Notes: a model not told the origin generated them from the sequence alone. A stretch of 64,000 bases of DNA from Chitinophaga eiseniae (GCF_900167135.1 NZ_FUWZ01000001.1:2280336-2344335); one strand, 5' to 3'; positions 53,067-62,299 are shown, numbered from the stretch's first letter. Numbers and translations: made by a program.

Positions 53067-53480
53067 ATGGAAGGAAAAAAATATGAGTTGATTCCCTATC
53101 TCAGTTTTGGGGGCAATTGCGAAGAAGCAATGAGTTTTTATGCGAAAGCGCTGGGCGGCGCCTATAAAGTATGGACCCGCTACGACAATCCGAATATGAA
53201 CGCGCCGGAAGCATATAAAGACAAGGTGCTGCACAGCAGGCTGCATTTTAACGACCTGGCCATCTACGCCAGCGATACTTTCCCCGGCAAGGAGTCAAAG
53301 GGCAACAGCGGAGATGTGTCACTCTCTCTGACGTTCCCGGATGAGCAAACCGCGCAGCACGCGTTTGACGCATTGTCGGCCGGCGGAACGGTAGGCGTAC
53401 CTTTCGCTAAACAGTTCTGGGGTGACTGGCACGGTAACCTAACCGATAAATACGGGATTAAATGGATGGTGAATTGCTGA
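53067..53480 (+). CDS. VOC-family protein (PhnB-like)
   Basis: 137 residues. Typical PhnB/YjdN pattern: LIPYLSFGGNCEEAMSFYAKALGG, the metal-ligand His in LHSRLHFND, and LTFPDEQTAQHAFDALSAGG, ending FWGDWHGNLTDKYGIKWMVNC with the second metal site. These bind metals and small molecules; most are uncharacterised. It follows the AraC gene on the same strand. Confidence 0.93.
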   Translation: MEGKKYELIPYLSFGGNCEEAMSFYAKALGGAYKVWTRYDNPNMNAPEAYKDKVLHSRLHFNDLAIYASDTFPGKESKGNSGDVSLSLTFPDEQTAQHAFDALSAGGTVGVPFAKQFWGDWHGNLTDKYGIKWMVNC

Positions 53481-53495
53481 TGCATGTGGTGTCAC

Positions 53496-53558
53496 GCGTT
53501 TTCACACGATCCCGGTTCCCCAGGTTTATGCTTCGGTAAACCGGGACCGTGCGAACGC
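53496..53558. repeat. Long imperfect hairpin between convergent VOC genes
   Basis: Left arm from GCGTTTTCACACGAT to CCCGGTT and right arm AACCGGGA to GCGAACGC pair over about 20 bp with two bulged bases, and an inner GGTTTA/TAAACC step. It lacks a T run. It may end both genes or be a dispersed palindromic element. Confidence 0.5.
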
Positions 53559-53569
53559 ATCTCCTGAAA

Positions 53570-53950
53570 TCAGGCAATCTGTCCCAGGGTAATCAAATTA
53601 CCGCAGCCGTCTTCAAAGATGGCTTCAATGCCCCAGTCGACTTTCGTGGGTGACTTTCGGAACACCACGCCTTTGGCAGTCAGCCGTTCGTATTCTGCTG
53701 CGATATCCGCTGTGCCCAATACGATGACGGGTATGCCGGCTGCGTATAGTCCTTCGTGGTAGGCTTTGGCCAGCGGGTGGGTGGATGGTTCCAGCAGTAG
53801 CGTGGTCCCGTCCGGATCTTCAGCAGAGACCACCACCGCCAGCCATGCTTCCGGCATATAGATTTTCTCTTTAAAGCCCAGTACCTCTGTGTAAAAGCGA
53901 AAAGCTTCCAGGGGGTCGTCTACGTGGACCCCGGTCATGGCAATTATCAT
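53570..53950 (-). CDS. VOC-family protein (glyoxalase/bleomycin-resistance type)
   Basis: 126 residues. VOC motifs are GVHVDDPLEAFRFYTEVLGFKE at the start, ALLLEPST-type TTLLLEPSTHPLA in the middle and GIEAIFEDGCGNLITLGQI at the end, the last Glu/Gln being a usual metal ligand. It is the last gene of a unit with LuxR-type and DUF4199 genes on the minus strand; its start is 12 bases after the DUF4199 stop. Confidence 0.92.
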   Translation of the reverse strand: MIIAMTGVHVDDPLEAFRFYTEVLGFKEKIYMPEAWLAVVVSAEDPDGTTLLLEPSTHPLAKAYHEGLYAAGIPVIVLGTADIAAEYERLTAKGVVFRKSPTKVDWGIEAIFEDGCGNLITLGQIA

Positions 53951-53962
53951 ATGGATATGTAT

Positions 53963-54511
53963 TTAGGAATGAGTAATCATGGTGGCGGTATTGCTGCCTT
54001 TTTTGCGTTTTAGTATCAGGGCGCTGATGAGCGCAATCACAAGACCGATAGGCAATACTTCCGCATAGGTGACGAGGATGACAAACAGCGGGTTTTTATA
54101 CATTTCCTTAAAACTTTCCGCTTCGGCCATTTTTTTACTGAGGGTAGCGGCGTCAGCACCGGCTTCTTTGGCCTGCTTCAGCATATGGGCGTTGTATTTG
54201 TCCATAAAATCGGGAACAAACAGGTAGTAGTCGACCAGCCATACCAATACATAGGCCGTAGAGGCAATCAGTGCTATCAGCAGACCCACCTTAAAGGCCT
54301 GGCCGAAGGTGATCGCACCGTTGTTATATTTGTCGCGGTAGTTTTTGACACCTACAAAAATGAAGGAGAAGGCGATCAGCATGCCGGCATAGCCGAGCAC
54401 CATGTTACCCTTAAAGTCGGGGTCTTTATAACACCATAATACAGAAAATACCATCATCAGGCTGATAATGGCGCCGGAAATCAATCCGAAAACGAGCACA
54501 TTTTTTTTCAT
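53963..54511 (-). CDS. DUF4199 membrane protein
   Basis: 182 residues, four predicted helices. The N-terminus MKKNVLVFGLISGAIISLMMVF (quoted as MKKNVLVFGLISGAI), then YAGMLIAFSFIFVGVKNYRDKY, GAITFGQAFKVGLLIALIASTAYVL and a C-terminal helix LPIGLVIALISALILKRK match DUF4199 of Bacteroidota. Function unknown. It sits between the membrane-bound LuxR-type gene and a VOC gene, an arrangement seen elsewhere in the phylum. Confidence 0.9.
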   Translation of the reverse strand: MKKNVLVFGLISGAIISLMMVFSVLWCYKDPDFKGNMVLGYAGMLIAFSFIFVGVKNYRDKYNNGAITFGQAFKVGLLIALIASTAYVLVWLVDYYLFVPDFMDKYNAHMLKQAKEAGADAATLSKKMAEAESFKEMYKNPLFVILVTYAEVLPIGLVIALISALILKRKKGSNTATMITHS

Positions 54512-54623
54512 CTGTCAGGATTTAGTAGTGAGTACAAAAATGCCGTTCTGCCAGCATTTTCCATTCATACTTTAGGATGATTTTGGACTGTTTTCCCTTT
54601 TTCCTGCTTTTGGGTGATGATGA

Positions 54624-55121
54624 TTAGGGTATGATACTCAATCGTTTAGCTTTTTCCACGGCTTGTGTCCTTCTTTTGACGTCCAGTTTTTCAAATACGC
54701 GGGAGGCGTGGGTTTTGATGGTGTTCAGGGAAACGAACAGGCGGCCGGCGATCTCCTGGTTACTGAGACCATCGGCCATGAGCTGCAGCACTTCCAGTTC
54801 CCGGCCGCTAAGGCCGAGCCGGTCCAATTCTACTGTGTTCATGGAGAAGGTCGCCGGCGCAGATACCGGTACCGGTTTTTCCACGATCACGGTTTGCACT
54901 TTCGGCCGGGCCAGTTTCAATGAGAGCCATACACCCAGCGCCGTAAAAATAACGGCCACCATGCCGATATAAATTTCCATGGCATGATGAATAATCAGGA
55001 AACGCAGTTCCAGCCATTTCAGGAGAAATAGAAGAACGGCCAGGGAGAGGCCGTAGAGGATGTTTTGCCTGTTTCTGGTGATGGCGTGCCACTTCATGCG
55101 TAACTCGTTTGCTGTCAACAT
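54624..55121 (-). CDS. Membrane-anchored LuxR-type HTH regulator
   Basis: 165 residues. Two helices (YGLSLAVLLFLLKWLEL and YIGMVAVIFTALGVWLSL), then a linker and a C-terminal LuxR HTH (LGLSGRELEVLQLMADGLS and FVSLNTIKTHASRVFEKL). It has no receiver, so the signal must come through the membrane or by partner binding. It is upstream of DUF4199 and VOC genes, which are its likely targets or partners. Confidence 0.9.
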   Translation of the reverse strand: MLTANELRMKWHAITRNRQNILYGLSLAVLLFLLKWLELRFLIIHHAMEIYIGMVAVIFTALGVWLSLKLARPKVQTVIVEKPVPVSAPATFSMNTVELDRLGLSGRELEVLQLMADGLSNQEIAGRLFVSLNTIKTHASRVFEKLDVKRRTQAVEKAKRLSIIP

Positions 55122-55152
55122 AAAGTTATCATATTTAGCGCAAAAGGGATGG

Positions 55153-55377
55153 TCAGCGTTGTTCCGGCGCCAGTGACCATCCTTTCTCCGCTAAGGCCGC
55201 TTTGATAGCGGCGATGCCGTGAGGTCCCATACCATGCAGGCGCTTCAGGAATGATTCGGTGACGGCTTTAAGTTGTGGCAGGCTGGTATAACCGGCGTTA
55301 TGCAGGGCACGCAGGGCAGGTTGGGATAATCCGGATGGCAGTTCGCCGTGTGGAATGCGCGCAGATTTTTTAACCAT
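55153..55377 (-). CDS. Small helix-hairpin-helix protein (RNAP alpha C-terminal-like)
   Basis: 74 residues. Contains GLSQPALRALHNAGYTSLPQ and FLKRLHGMGPHGIAAIKAALAEKGW, together the helix-hairpin-helix pattern seen in the RNA polymerase alpha C-terminal domain. It could bind DNA or protein. The start at 55377 matches the family pattern MVKKSARIPHGELP; the open frame extends upstream to 55446. It lies 31 bases downstream of the LuxR gene end but is transcribed towards it. Confidence 0.7.
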   Translation of the reverse strand: MVKKSARIPHGELPSGLSQPALRALHNAGYTSLPQLKAVTESFLKRLHGMGPHGIAAIKAALAEKGWSLAPEQR

Positions 55378-55659
55378 GTTGCTGTTGAATTGGTGAAACG
55401 CTAAAATAAATAAGAATCGGTGAAGCCTGCAGGGCAAGTCCGTCAATCAGGGGGCCTCCCTGCGACAAAACTTTTCCGTGGTCCGGGATGTATTAAATTA
55501 TGGTTTCCTGTAATAGACGCAGTAACATTTAAATATCCTTGTGCGTTGTACTGCTTTTGCCGGCCTCAGACAAGTGGCAGGACCATTAAAGTTTGACTAT
55601 TAAGCTATTATTTATCAAAAAATGATAAAAACTGTTGGTCGAAACATATGATTGTTCAA
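55378..55659. other. Gene-free stretch before the SLH/PrcB-like gene
   Basis: No gene or strong structure seen. It is A/T-rich towards its right end, where the promoter of the next gene starts. Confidence 0.5.
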
Positions 55660-55689
55660 TTGCATACAAGATAAAATAAATTACATTTG
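55660..55689 (+). promoter_or_regulatory. Bacteroidota-type promoter of the SLH/PrcB-like gene
   Basis: TTG at 55660-55662, a 19-base spacer and TACATTTG at 55682-55689 (full TAnnTTTG match). The start codon is 25 bases on. Confidence 0.7.
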
Positions 55690-55713
55690 ACACCAGAAAA
55701 ATTCAATTTTCCC

Positions 55714-56595
55714 ATGAACAGACGTACTGTTATTGCATTGCCATTGGTTTGCCTGACGCTTCACAGCACTCTCGCCAGCCAGGCTGCAAATGTTTACCCC
55801 GCTACGGAAACCGTTGCCACCGCCATGAACAGGGCTGATCAGCCCAAAGCGGCCAAAGCGATCACCTACGGTCAGGGTATAGACCTGATTGTAAAAGGGC
55901 TGGGCCTCAATATTGACAACATCCGGTTTATTAAAGAACCGAAGGCCACCGACTACTGCCAATATGCAGACAATAAGGCGTCTTACGCCCAGTCTGTAAT
56001 TATTGCGGCCAACAACGGTATTACGCTGGACCGTAAACAACGTTTCAATACACCGATGACCCGGGAGCAGTTTGCCCTTGCGCTGGAAGAGGCGATGGAG
56101 CATACCGGCCCGTACCCGATGAACATGATGTGGATCAACATCGGAGACGCTGCTGCTTTCGTTAACAAAGACAAAAGCAACAACGCTGTACAGGCGCTGA
56201 TTAAATTCGGCGTGGTAAAGCTGGAGAGAAATAATTTCCGCCCCCGGGCTTATGTTACACCCGCAGAAGCCAATGCCATGGTGGCAAAAGCCGCTGCATT
56301 CGTAAAAGAACACAAACAACGCGTGGAAGAACATCAACAGCAAAACGAGGTAACGGTAACGACTACCCCGGTAAATGCACAGGTAAACAGTGTGGTACTG
56401 TCCAGAGGCAGCCAGCCTAATTCCGGCTACCAGATCGCCATCACCGGTATCGACTTCGCCGAAGGCACTGCTACCGTGCGTTACAAGCTCTCCAACCCGG
56501 AAGAAGGAAAAATGTACATGCAGGTGATCACGGAGCCTAAAGCCGAAACCTTTGTGGGCAGCGCTTATAAAGTAGTATTACAGCAAGATAAATAA
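55714..56595 (+). CDS. Secreted protein with SLH-like segments and PrcB-type C-terminus
   Basis: 293 residues. Signal peptide (VIALPLVCLTLHSTLASQA). The mature part begins with SLH-like helical repeats (ITYGQGIDLIVKGLGL, PMTREQFALALEEAM, VQALIKFGVVKLERNNFRP) and ends in a domain resembling PrcB (SGYQIAITGIDFAEGTATVRYKLSNPE, quoted as NSGYQIAITGIDFAE). In spirochaetes PrcB acts with the PrcA protease; here no protease gene is near. The start at 55714 fits the signal peptide. It has its own promoter. Confidence 0.75.
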   Translation: MNRRTVIALPLVCLTLHSTLASQAANVYPATETVATAMNRADQPKAAKAITYGQGIDLIVKGLGLNIDNIRFIKEPKATDYCQYADNKASYAQSVIIAANNGITLDRKQRFNTPMTREQFALALEEAMEHTGPYPMNMMWINIGDAAAFVNKDKSNNAVQALIKFGVVKLERNNFRPRAYVTPAEANAMVAKAAAFVKEHKQRVEEHQQQNEVTVTTTPVNAQVNSVVLSRGSQPNSGYQIAITGIDFAEGTATVRYKLSNPEEGKMYMQVITEPKAETFVGSAYKVVLQQDK

Positions 56596-56603
56596 TAAAT
56601 AGC

Positions 56604-57233
56604 GTGGGACTGGACCTGTATCATTTTAAACCTTGTGCGATGCCTGCCGGTAAACCGGCCGCGATCAGTTTCTCCCTGGAGGAGCTGGCGGAGGCGGATA
56701 CGCCGGCAGTATTCCTGGAAAAACATCAGCATCTGCTGGTGCAGGTGTCCGTCCCGCCTGATACTTTCTCCATTTTTATTGTAGCCAGTGAGCAACAGCA
56801 GCAGGTTGTCGAACAACAGTTCGGCATACATGACAACTGCCGGTTGCTCACTGGTACCATGGAATCGCTGGCGCCGATGATCAGCGAAATAGAAAAAGAA
56901 CTGCAATTAACGGCAACGCCCACCATTATTACACGGGACCTTCATCATGGTACAGCTACTTTTACCTATCAGCTGGTCCAATACCGGACCGTCTATCCCG
57001 ACCAGACGCTGCTGCATTTTGCGACATACGGGCACCAGTGTGCACAGATGAATGCCCGGTTCTATGAAGACTTTACCAACGACCGGATGTATTTCTTAAA
57101 GGCTGATGTACTGCGTGCTTACGGATACATTCAGCCTGCGAAAGGAGCTGAAGCGTCTACCCCTCACAATTTTCAGAAAGACTTCATCGATAATTTCGAA
57201 GAAGGCACCAGCATTTTTTATCCCGGCTGGTAA
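56604..57233 (+). CDS. Cytosolic protein of unknown function
   Basis: 209 residues, no signal peptide. Its first residues are MGLDLYHFKPCAMPAGKPA, followed by a mixed alpha/beta sequence with LFRHLL-type helices; the only distinctive stretch is the Tyr- and Asp-rich C-terminus (TFQKDFIDNFEEGTSIFYPGW, quoted in part). No family recognised. It lies 8 bases after the SLH/PrcB-like gene and is probably in its transcript. Confidence 0.7.
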   Translation: MGLDLYHFKPCAMPAGKPAAISFSLEELAEADTPAVFLEKHQHLLVQVSVPPDTFSIFIVASEQQQQVVEQQFGIHDNCRLLTGTMESLAPMISEIEKELQLTATPTIITRDLHHGTATFTYQLVQYRTVYPDQTLLHFATYGHQCAQMNARFYEDFTNDRMYFLKADVLRAYGYIQPAKGAEASTPHNFQKDFIDNFEEGTSIFYPGW

Positions 57234-57238
57234 TATGC

Positions 57239-58057
57239 TTACAGGAACAAATCCGGCTGCAGTTTTCCTCCAGGCGTCACATTGTAGTGCGCCAGGTCTG
57301 TAATCCCTTCTGCTTTTAACACCGCTTCATCAATAAAATTATTTCCTGTACAGGACGCCGCAGGTTTGCCCAGAATATAAAAAGCGGCATCCGCCATGAT
57401 GTCGGGTTTGCGGCTTATTTTCATCAGGGCTTCTCCGCCCAGCAGGTTCTTGATAGCCGCTGTAGCGATGGTAGTGGCCGGCCACAGGGAGTTGGCGGCA
57501 ATACCGGCGGACTTCAGCTCTTCCGCCCATCCCAGCGTGAGCATGCTCATATTGTATTTACTGATGGTATATGCCACGTGTGGTCCCAGCCATTTGGGGG
57601 AGAGGTTCACCGGGGGCGACAGGGTGAGGATATGCGGGTTGTTGCCTTTTTTGAGATAGGGGATACAATGTTGGGTAACTAAGAAGGTACCTCTCACATT
57701 GATATCATACATCAGGTCGAAACGTTTGGCCGGTGTTTGTTCGGTGTTTGTCAACTGGATGGCCGAAGCGTTATTGATGACCACGTCGATGCCGCCGAAT
57801 TTTTCAGCTGCCTGTTGCACGGCCTGTTGTATCTGGTCTTCCTCGCGGATATCCACTTTTACCGGCAGGGCTTTACCGCCGGCTTTCTCCACGGCTTCCG
57901 CCACAGAAAAGATGGTGCCGCCCAGGCGGGGATCTTCTTCGGTGCTTTTAGCGGCGATCACGATATTAGCGCCGGCGGCGGCCAGTTTCAGGGCGATGGC
58001 TTCACCGATGCCTCTGCTGGCGCCGGTAATAAAAATAGTGCGGTTTTGAAAGGTCAT
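57239..58057 (-). CDS. Short-chain dehydrogenase (HSDL2-like)
   Basis: 272 residues. Rossmann motif GASRGIGEAIALKL, the catalytic Ser in LSPPVNLSP and the Tyr-x-x-x-Lys pair YTISKYNMSML; the FYILGKPAASCTGNNFIDE segment is typical of the human HSDL2-like branch. These oxidise or reduce fatty acids or steroids; the substrate is unknown. It follows the amidohydrolase gene by 32 bases and is probably co-transcribed. Confidence 0.92.
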   Translation of the reverse strand: MTFQNRTIFITGASRGIGEAIALKLAAAGANIVIAAKSTEEDPRLGGTIFSVAEAVEKAGGKALPVKVDIREEDQIQQAVQQAAEKFGGIDVVINNASAIQLTNTEQTPAKRFDLMYDINVRGTFLVTQHCIPYLKKGNNPHILTLSPPVNLSPKWLGPHVAYTISKYNMSMLTLGWAEELKSAGIAANSLWPATTIATAAIKNLLGGEALMKISRKPDIMADAAFYILGKPAASCTGNNFIDEAVLKAEGITDLAHYNVTPGGKLQPDLFL

Positions 58058-58089
58058 ATCAGGCTGCTTTTGTTGGGTGTACGAAAAGT

Positions 58090-59415
58090 TTATGGCCGGA
58101 TTTTTTTACCGGCTTTATAGACCGTCACGATGTGGCGGGTATTTTTAATGTCTTTCTCCGGGCTGCCGGCCAGTACCAGCAGGTCGGCCACCTGTCCGGG
58201 GGCGATGGTGCCGGTGTTGGGCAGTTTCAGCACCTGGGCGGCGTTGCGGGTGCCCACGCTGATAGCTTCCAGCGGCGTCAGTCCTGCCTGTACCATCAGT
58301 TCCAGTTCCAGGTGTTCTGAAAAGCCCTGTGCTCTCACGGGCGTTGCGCCGGAGTCGGTGCCCATGGCTACCATAATGCCGGCGCGGTAGATGCGGCGGA
58401 GGTTGCGCAGCGCTGTTTCGAAAGCCGTTTTGTTTTTGGCAAAAGCGGGAGACTGCCGCAGTTGCTGTTGATATTTTGGAGAAGTGATCATCTCGTATAC
58501 GCCCGGCTCTAATGAGCGTTTGAAGAAATCGTCGTGTAGCCATTCGGGTTGGCGTGCGTAGATATAGGCGTATTCATCGAGCGACAACGTGGGGACGTAC
58601 ACGATGCCTTTCGATTTCATGGTTTGCAGCAGCTGTTCATCGATGTCTTTGTCGCGGATGCTGTGCGCGAAAATATCCACGCCGGCAGTGGCCAGCTGTT
58701 GCGCGTCTGCTGCGTAATACAGATGCGAAGCTGCCCTGATGCCGTGTTTATGCGCTTCGGAGATGATTGCCTGGTATACTGCGGGTTCCATTTTCTTAAA
58801 GTGTCCGCCAAAATCATCTACCCATAGTTTTATCACGTCGGGGCGTACCTGCGCTACCTTATCCATGGCCGGGGCCACGTCAGCGACGGTAGCGGGGCGA
58901 TTGACGAGGTCCATGCCATAGTCTGCCGGCGGCGCGGCATCAGGCACGCCGAAGCCATAGCCGGCGGAATGCAGGCGGGCGCCGGGCAGCTGGCCGGTGG
59001 CGGAGGAGTCGCGCAGGCCACTGTCAAACAGCAGGGGCCGGTCGGTACCCATGGCCAGCACGTGTAACACGCCATAGTTGGCATATTGCTGTAGCTGCCG
59101 CAGTATATTTTCCCGCGTATAGTTGACGGCGTTGGTGGTGGTACCCCTGAGGGTGCCTACATGCGTATGTACGCTGATCAGCGCCGGCATCACGGTTTTA
59201 CCGCTCAGGTCCACCACTGTGGCGCCCGGAGCGTTCAAACGGGGACCTACCGCGGCGATAGTGTCTGCCTGTAGCAGAATGTCGGTATGTTGCCGCGGGC
59301 GGCTGCCGGTACCGTCTATCACGGTGGCGTTTTTCAGAAGTATCGTCTGCGCTGTGGCGGTTGTTCCCGACAACAGGGCTGCTGTTATCATCAGTGCAGA
59401 AAAGGTGTTGGTCAT
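58090..59415 (-). CDS. Exported amidohydrolase (imidazolonepropionase-like)
   Basis: About 441 residues (ATG at 59415; 59421 adds two). Export signal (LMITAALLSGTTATAQ). Metal-dependent hydrolase motifs: HTH in PALISVHTHVGTL, the His pair around SHLYYAADAQQLA and the catalytic Asp in MGTDSGATPV. Related enzymes cut cyclic amides or peptides (for example Xaa-Pro dipeptides). The composite with a signal peptide points to action outside the cytoplasm. It forms a unit with the SDR gene. Confidence 0.9.
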   Translation of the reverse strand: MTNTFSALMITAALLSGTTATAQTILLKNATVIDGTGSRPRQHTDILLQADTIAAVGPRLNAPGATVVDLSGKTVMPALISVHTHVGTLRGTTTNAVNYTRENILRQLQQYANYGVLHVLAMGTDRPLLFDSGLRDSSATGQLPGARLHSAGYGFGVPDAAPPADYGMDLVNRPATVADVAPAMDKVAQVRPDVIKLWVDDFGGHFKKMEPAVYQAIISEAHKHGIRAASHLYYAADAQQLATAGVDIFAHSIRDKDIDEQLLQTMKSKGIVYVPTLSLDEYAYIYARQPEWLHDDFFKRSLEPGVYEMITSPKYQQQLRQSPAFAKNKTAFETALRNLRRIYRAGIMVAMGTDSGATPVRAQGFSEHLELELMVQAGLTPLEAISVGTRNAAQVLKLPNTGTIAPGQVADLLVLAGSPEKDIKNTRHIVTVYKAGKKIRP

Positions 59416-59587
59416 CCTCATCGGTTTTATAGATCTATCTTAAATATAACCCAGACTGCATAAACTACCATGTAAAATTTTGCAGGACATTTTACCGGTT
59501 TTGCAGAGAAACCATCGGATATCACACAATACCGTTGGCTGACGCGGACTGAGCGGCTATTTTTGGACAGTCATCATTTTTTTATGT

Positions 59588-60496
59588 ATGGATTACTGTA
59601 TTGAAGTAGCCGATCTGGCTTACCAGTTCAGAGACGGCACCCCTGTGCTGCGAAACATAGCGTTGCGGGTACCGCAGGGCGCTATCTATGGTTTTCTCGG
59701 CCCTAACGGTGCCGGCAAAACGACAACGCTTCGCCTGATCACCGGGTTACTGCGTATGCAGACGGGCGCGGTGCGTATGCTGGGACAGTCTTTCCGGGAG
59801 CATCGCCTGGAGGTGCTGCGGCAGACGGGCTGCCTGATCGAAAGCCCTGCTATCTACGAGCATCTGAGCGCGGTGGAAAACCTGCTGGTGCTGCAGCGTA
59901 TCTATCAATGTCCGAAGTCTGATATGATGGAGGTGTTGCAAACGGTGGGACTGGCGGCGGTGGCCAGCAAAAAGGCCGGGCAATTTTCGCTGGGCATGAA
60001 GCAGCGGCTGGCGCTGGCCATGGCCATGCTGCACCGTCCGAAACTGCTGATACTGGACGAGCCTACCAATGGGCTGGACCCCAACGGTATCATCGAGATG
60101 CGCGAGTTGCTAAAGAAGATCAACCGCGAGCAGGGGACCAGCATTCTGATTTCCAGTCACCTGCTGCCGGAAGTAGAGCGGCTGGCCACCCATATCGGTG
60201 TTATCAGCCAGGGGCGCATGGTGTTTGAAGGCAGCCTGGAGCAACTGTCGGGGCTGCGGCAGCAGGTGAGGGGCTATCTGCTGGACACCACCAACAATGC
60301 GGCGGCGCTGGAGCTGCTGGTTGCCCGGAACGTGCAGGTTGTTGCCGATGCCGGCAGGATACAGGTGCCTGCGTTGCCGGTGGCGGCCATTGCGGAGCTG
60401 AACAGTCACCTGGTGCAGCGCGGTATCGGCGTATTCGGCATTCAGCCGGTAAAAAACGATCTCGAAACGATTTTTATGGACCTCATTCAATCCTGA
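59588..60496 (+). CDS. ABC transporter ATP-binding protein
   Basis: 302 residues. Walker A GPNGAGKTT, Q-loop, signature FSLGMKQRLALA, Walker B LLILDEPTNGLDP and the H-loop SSHLLPEVERL. The C-terminal 70 residues are a non-nucleotide-binding extension. The membrane partner follows 3 bases on, and the two together resemble ABC exporters for antibiotic peptides or lipids with self-protection roles. Confidence 0.95.
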   Translation: MDYCIEVADLAYQFRDGTPVLRNIALRVPQGAIYGFLGPNGAGKTTTLRLITGLLRMQTGAVRMLGQSFREHRLEVLRQTGCLIESPAIYEHLSAVENLLVLQRIYQCPKSDMMEVLQTVGLAAVASKKAGQFSLGMKQRLALAMAMLHRPKLLILDEPTNGLDPNGIIEMRELLKKINREQGTSILISSHLLPEVERLATHIGVISQGRMVFEGSLEQLSGLRQQVRGYLLDTTNNAAALELLVARNVQVVADAGRIQVPALPVAAIAELNSHLVQRGIGVFGIQPVKNDLETIFMDLIQS

Positions 60497-60499
60497 ACC

Positions 60500-61273
60500 A
60501 TGATAGCATATCTCCATAGTGTACAGAGTGAGTGGATCAAGCGAAGGCACAGTGCCGCCGCCTGGCTGACGATCATCGGTGGTACACTGGTGCCGGTCAT
60601 CGTGCTGTGTATCCGTTTTTATTATTTCGATCTGCTGGCCAAACAGAACGCGTCAGCAGATATTTGGGTGCAACTGTACAACCGCTCCTGGCAGTACATG
60701 GGCTTCTTTCTGCTGCCCATCGGCGTGATCCTGGTGACCAGCCTGATCACGCAACTGGAGACCCGCAGCAACGCCTGGAAGCTGTTGCACGTAACACCAC
60801 AACGGTTTACCACTATTTTCCTGGCCAAACTAACGGTTATTCTGGTGATGTTACTGTTTTTCTTCCTGTTGTTTAACATCGGCATTTACCTGACGGGCGT
60901 GTTGCCGGCGTTATTGGTGAAGGGGGTGCCTTTCCCCTCAGCTCCTTTCCCCTGGCTGAGATACCTGTATGGCAACGGACAATTCCTGCTGGCCTGCCTG
61001 CCCATCGTGGCGTTGCAGTTCCTGTTGGGATTACTGTACCGGAATTTTATGGTGCCAATAGGCATAGGGTTGGGCCTGTACATCGTGTCTGTTATTGTGT
61101 TCCAGTGGAAATACAGTTACATTATTCCCTACATTTACTGCGTACTGGTATTTAACGACGGTTTTCACCAGGTGGTGAGGCCTGCTAGTCTTTATGCCTT
61201 GGCTGCGGGGTATTTTGGTATGTTCTGCGTAGTGGCCTATGCGTTATATATCTGTAAAAAAGAAAAAGGATAA
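60500..61273 (+). CDS. ABC transporter permease (lantibiotic-immunity-like ABC-2)
   Basis: 257 residues, six helices. The initial VQSEWIKRRHSAAAWLTIIGG and MGFFLLPIGVILVTSLITQLETRSNAWKLLHV (quoted in part) are typical of the ABC-2 permeases that pair with immunity-type ATPases. It probably forms the membrane part of the transporter whose ATPase gene precedes it. The LytS gene starts 3 bases after its stop. Confidence 0.85.
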   Translation: MIAYLHSVQSEWIKRRHSAAAWLTIIGGTLVPVIVLCIRFYYFDLLAKQNASADIWVQLYNRSWQYMGFFLLPIGVILVTSLITQLETRSNAWKLLHVTPQRFTTIFLAKLTVILVMLLFFFLLFNIGIYLTGVLPALLVKGVPFPSAPFPWLRYLYGNGQFLLACLPIVALQFLLGLLYRNFMVPIGIGLGLYIVSVIVFQWKYSYIIPYIYCVLVFNDGFHQVVRPASLYALAAGYFGMFCVVAYALYICKKEKG

Positions 61274-61276
61274 TCT

Positions 61277-62299
61277 ATGAAAAAGACGGTTATAGTCCTC
61301 CTGCATATCGGTTACTGGATGATGTACAGTTTCCTGATTTTTCTTTTCATGATGATTGTCAGCAAAGGAAAGTTCGCCACAGTGGACCCGCTCAGTATGA
61401 TTCCGATCACAATTCTTTGTTACGTGCCGGCTTTTCAGGGCTTCTATATTTTTTATGGCCTGTTGTTCAAACGTTATCTGCATCCCCAGCGAATAGCGTG
61501 GTTGTTTCTGACAGGCATGGCTGCTACGCTTGCGAGCGGATTGATCACGGTATTACTGCTGCTGCCGTTCTTTGGCCCTTACAGCCACAGCCTCCAGGTG
61601 TTTATGCTGATGTTGGCAGCAGCGGGTCTGGCTGCTATTCATGGTATTCTCGGATTGGTGTTGAAAGGTTTTATCAGCTGGTATAATGACATCAAAATAA
61701 AAGAAGAACTTAACAGGAGAAATTACGAAACATCTATGGCCCTGATCAAAGCACAGATCAACCCTCATTTTTTGTTTAATACGATTAATAATATAGATGT
61801 GCTGATGTCGAAAGACGCAGAGAAAGCCTCGGTGTATCTGAATAAATTATCCGGGATCATGCGGTTTATGTTATATGAAACCAATGGGGAACTGATACCG
61901 CTGTCGCGGGAGATGACTTACATCGATCAATATATTGAGTTACAGCGGATCCGTTCTTCCAATGCCACTTATGTTACTTATGAAGTGGACGGAACGCCTG
62001 GTAATCGTATGATTGCGCCGATGCTGTTTATTTCCTATATTGAAAATGCCTTTAAACATGCAGAGCATAAAAAGGCGGAAAACGCGATACAGATACGGTT
62101 GCAGATAGAGGCAGACCGGATGGTGTTCGTCTGCCGCAACCTTTACAGCCTGACGACGCCAATGAAGCAGGAGCATAACGGGCTGGGCAACGAGTTATTG
62201 CAAAAGCGGTTGCAGCTGCTGTACCCCGGCCGGCATGAACTGAATGTCAGCCGGGAAGAAGGTGTTTACCAGGTAAATCTCATATTACAGGACGCATGA
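61277..62299 (+). CDS. LytS-type sensor histidine kinase (His_kinase family)
   Basis: 340 residues. Four N-terminal helices (to about 135), then the family hallmark ALIKAQINPHFLFNTINNIDVL (phospho-His in NPHFLFN) and an HATPase core with SYIENAFKHAEHKK and NGLGNELLQKRL. It has the form typical of LytS/YehU kinases, which sense membrane state. Its stop overlaps the start of the regulator gene (ATGA), and it lies directly after the ABC transporter genes, so it likely regulates them. Confidence 0.93.
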   Translation: MKKTVIVLLHIGYWMMYSFLIFLFMMIVSKGKFATVDPLSMIPITILCYVPAFQGFYIFYGLLFKRYLHPQRIAWLFLTGMAATLASGLITVLLLLPFFGPYSHSLQVFMLMLAAAGLAAIHGILGLVLKGFISWYNDIKIKEELNRRNYETSMALIKAQINPHFLFNTINNIDVLMSKDAEKASVYLNKLSGIMRFMLYETNGELIPLSREMTYIDQYIELQRIRSSNATYVTYEVDGTPGNRMIAPMLFISYIENAFKHAEHKKAENAIQIRLQIEADRMVFVCRNLYSLTTPMKQEHNGLGNELLQKRLQLLYPGRHELNVSREEGVYQVNLILQDA

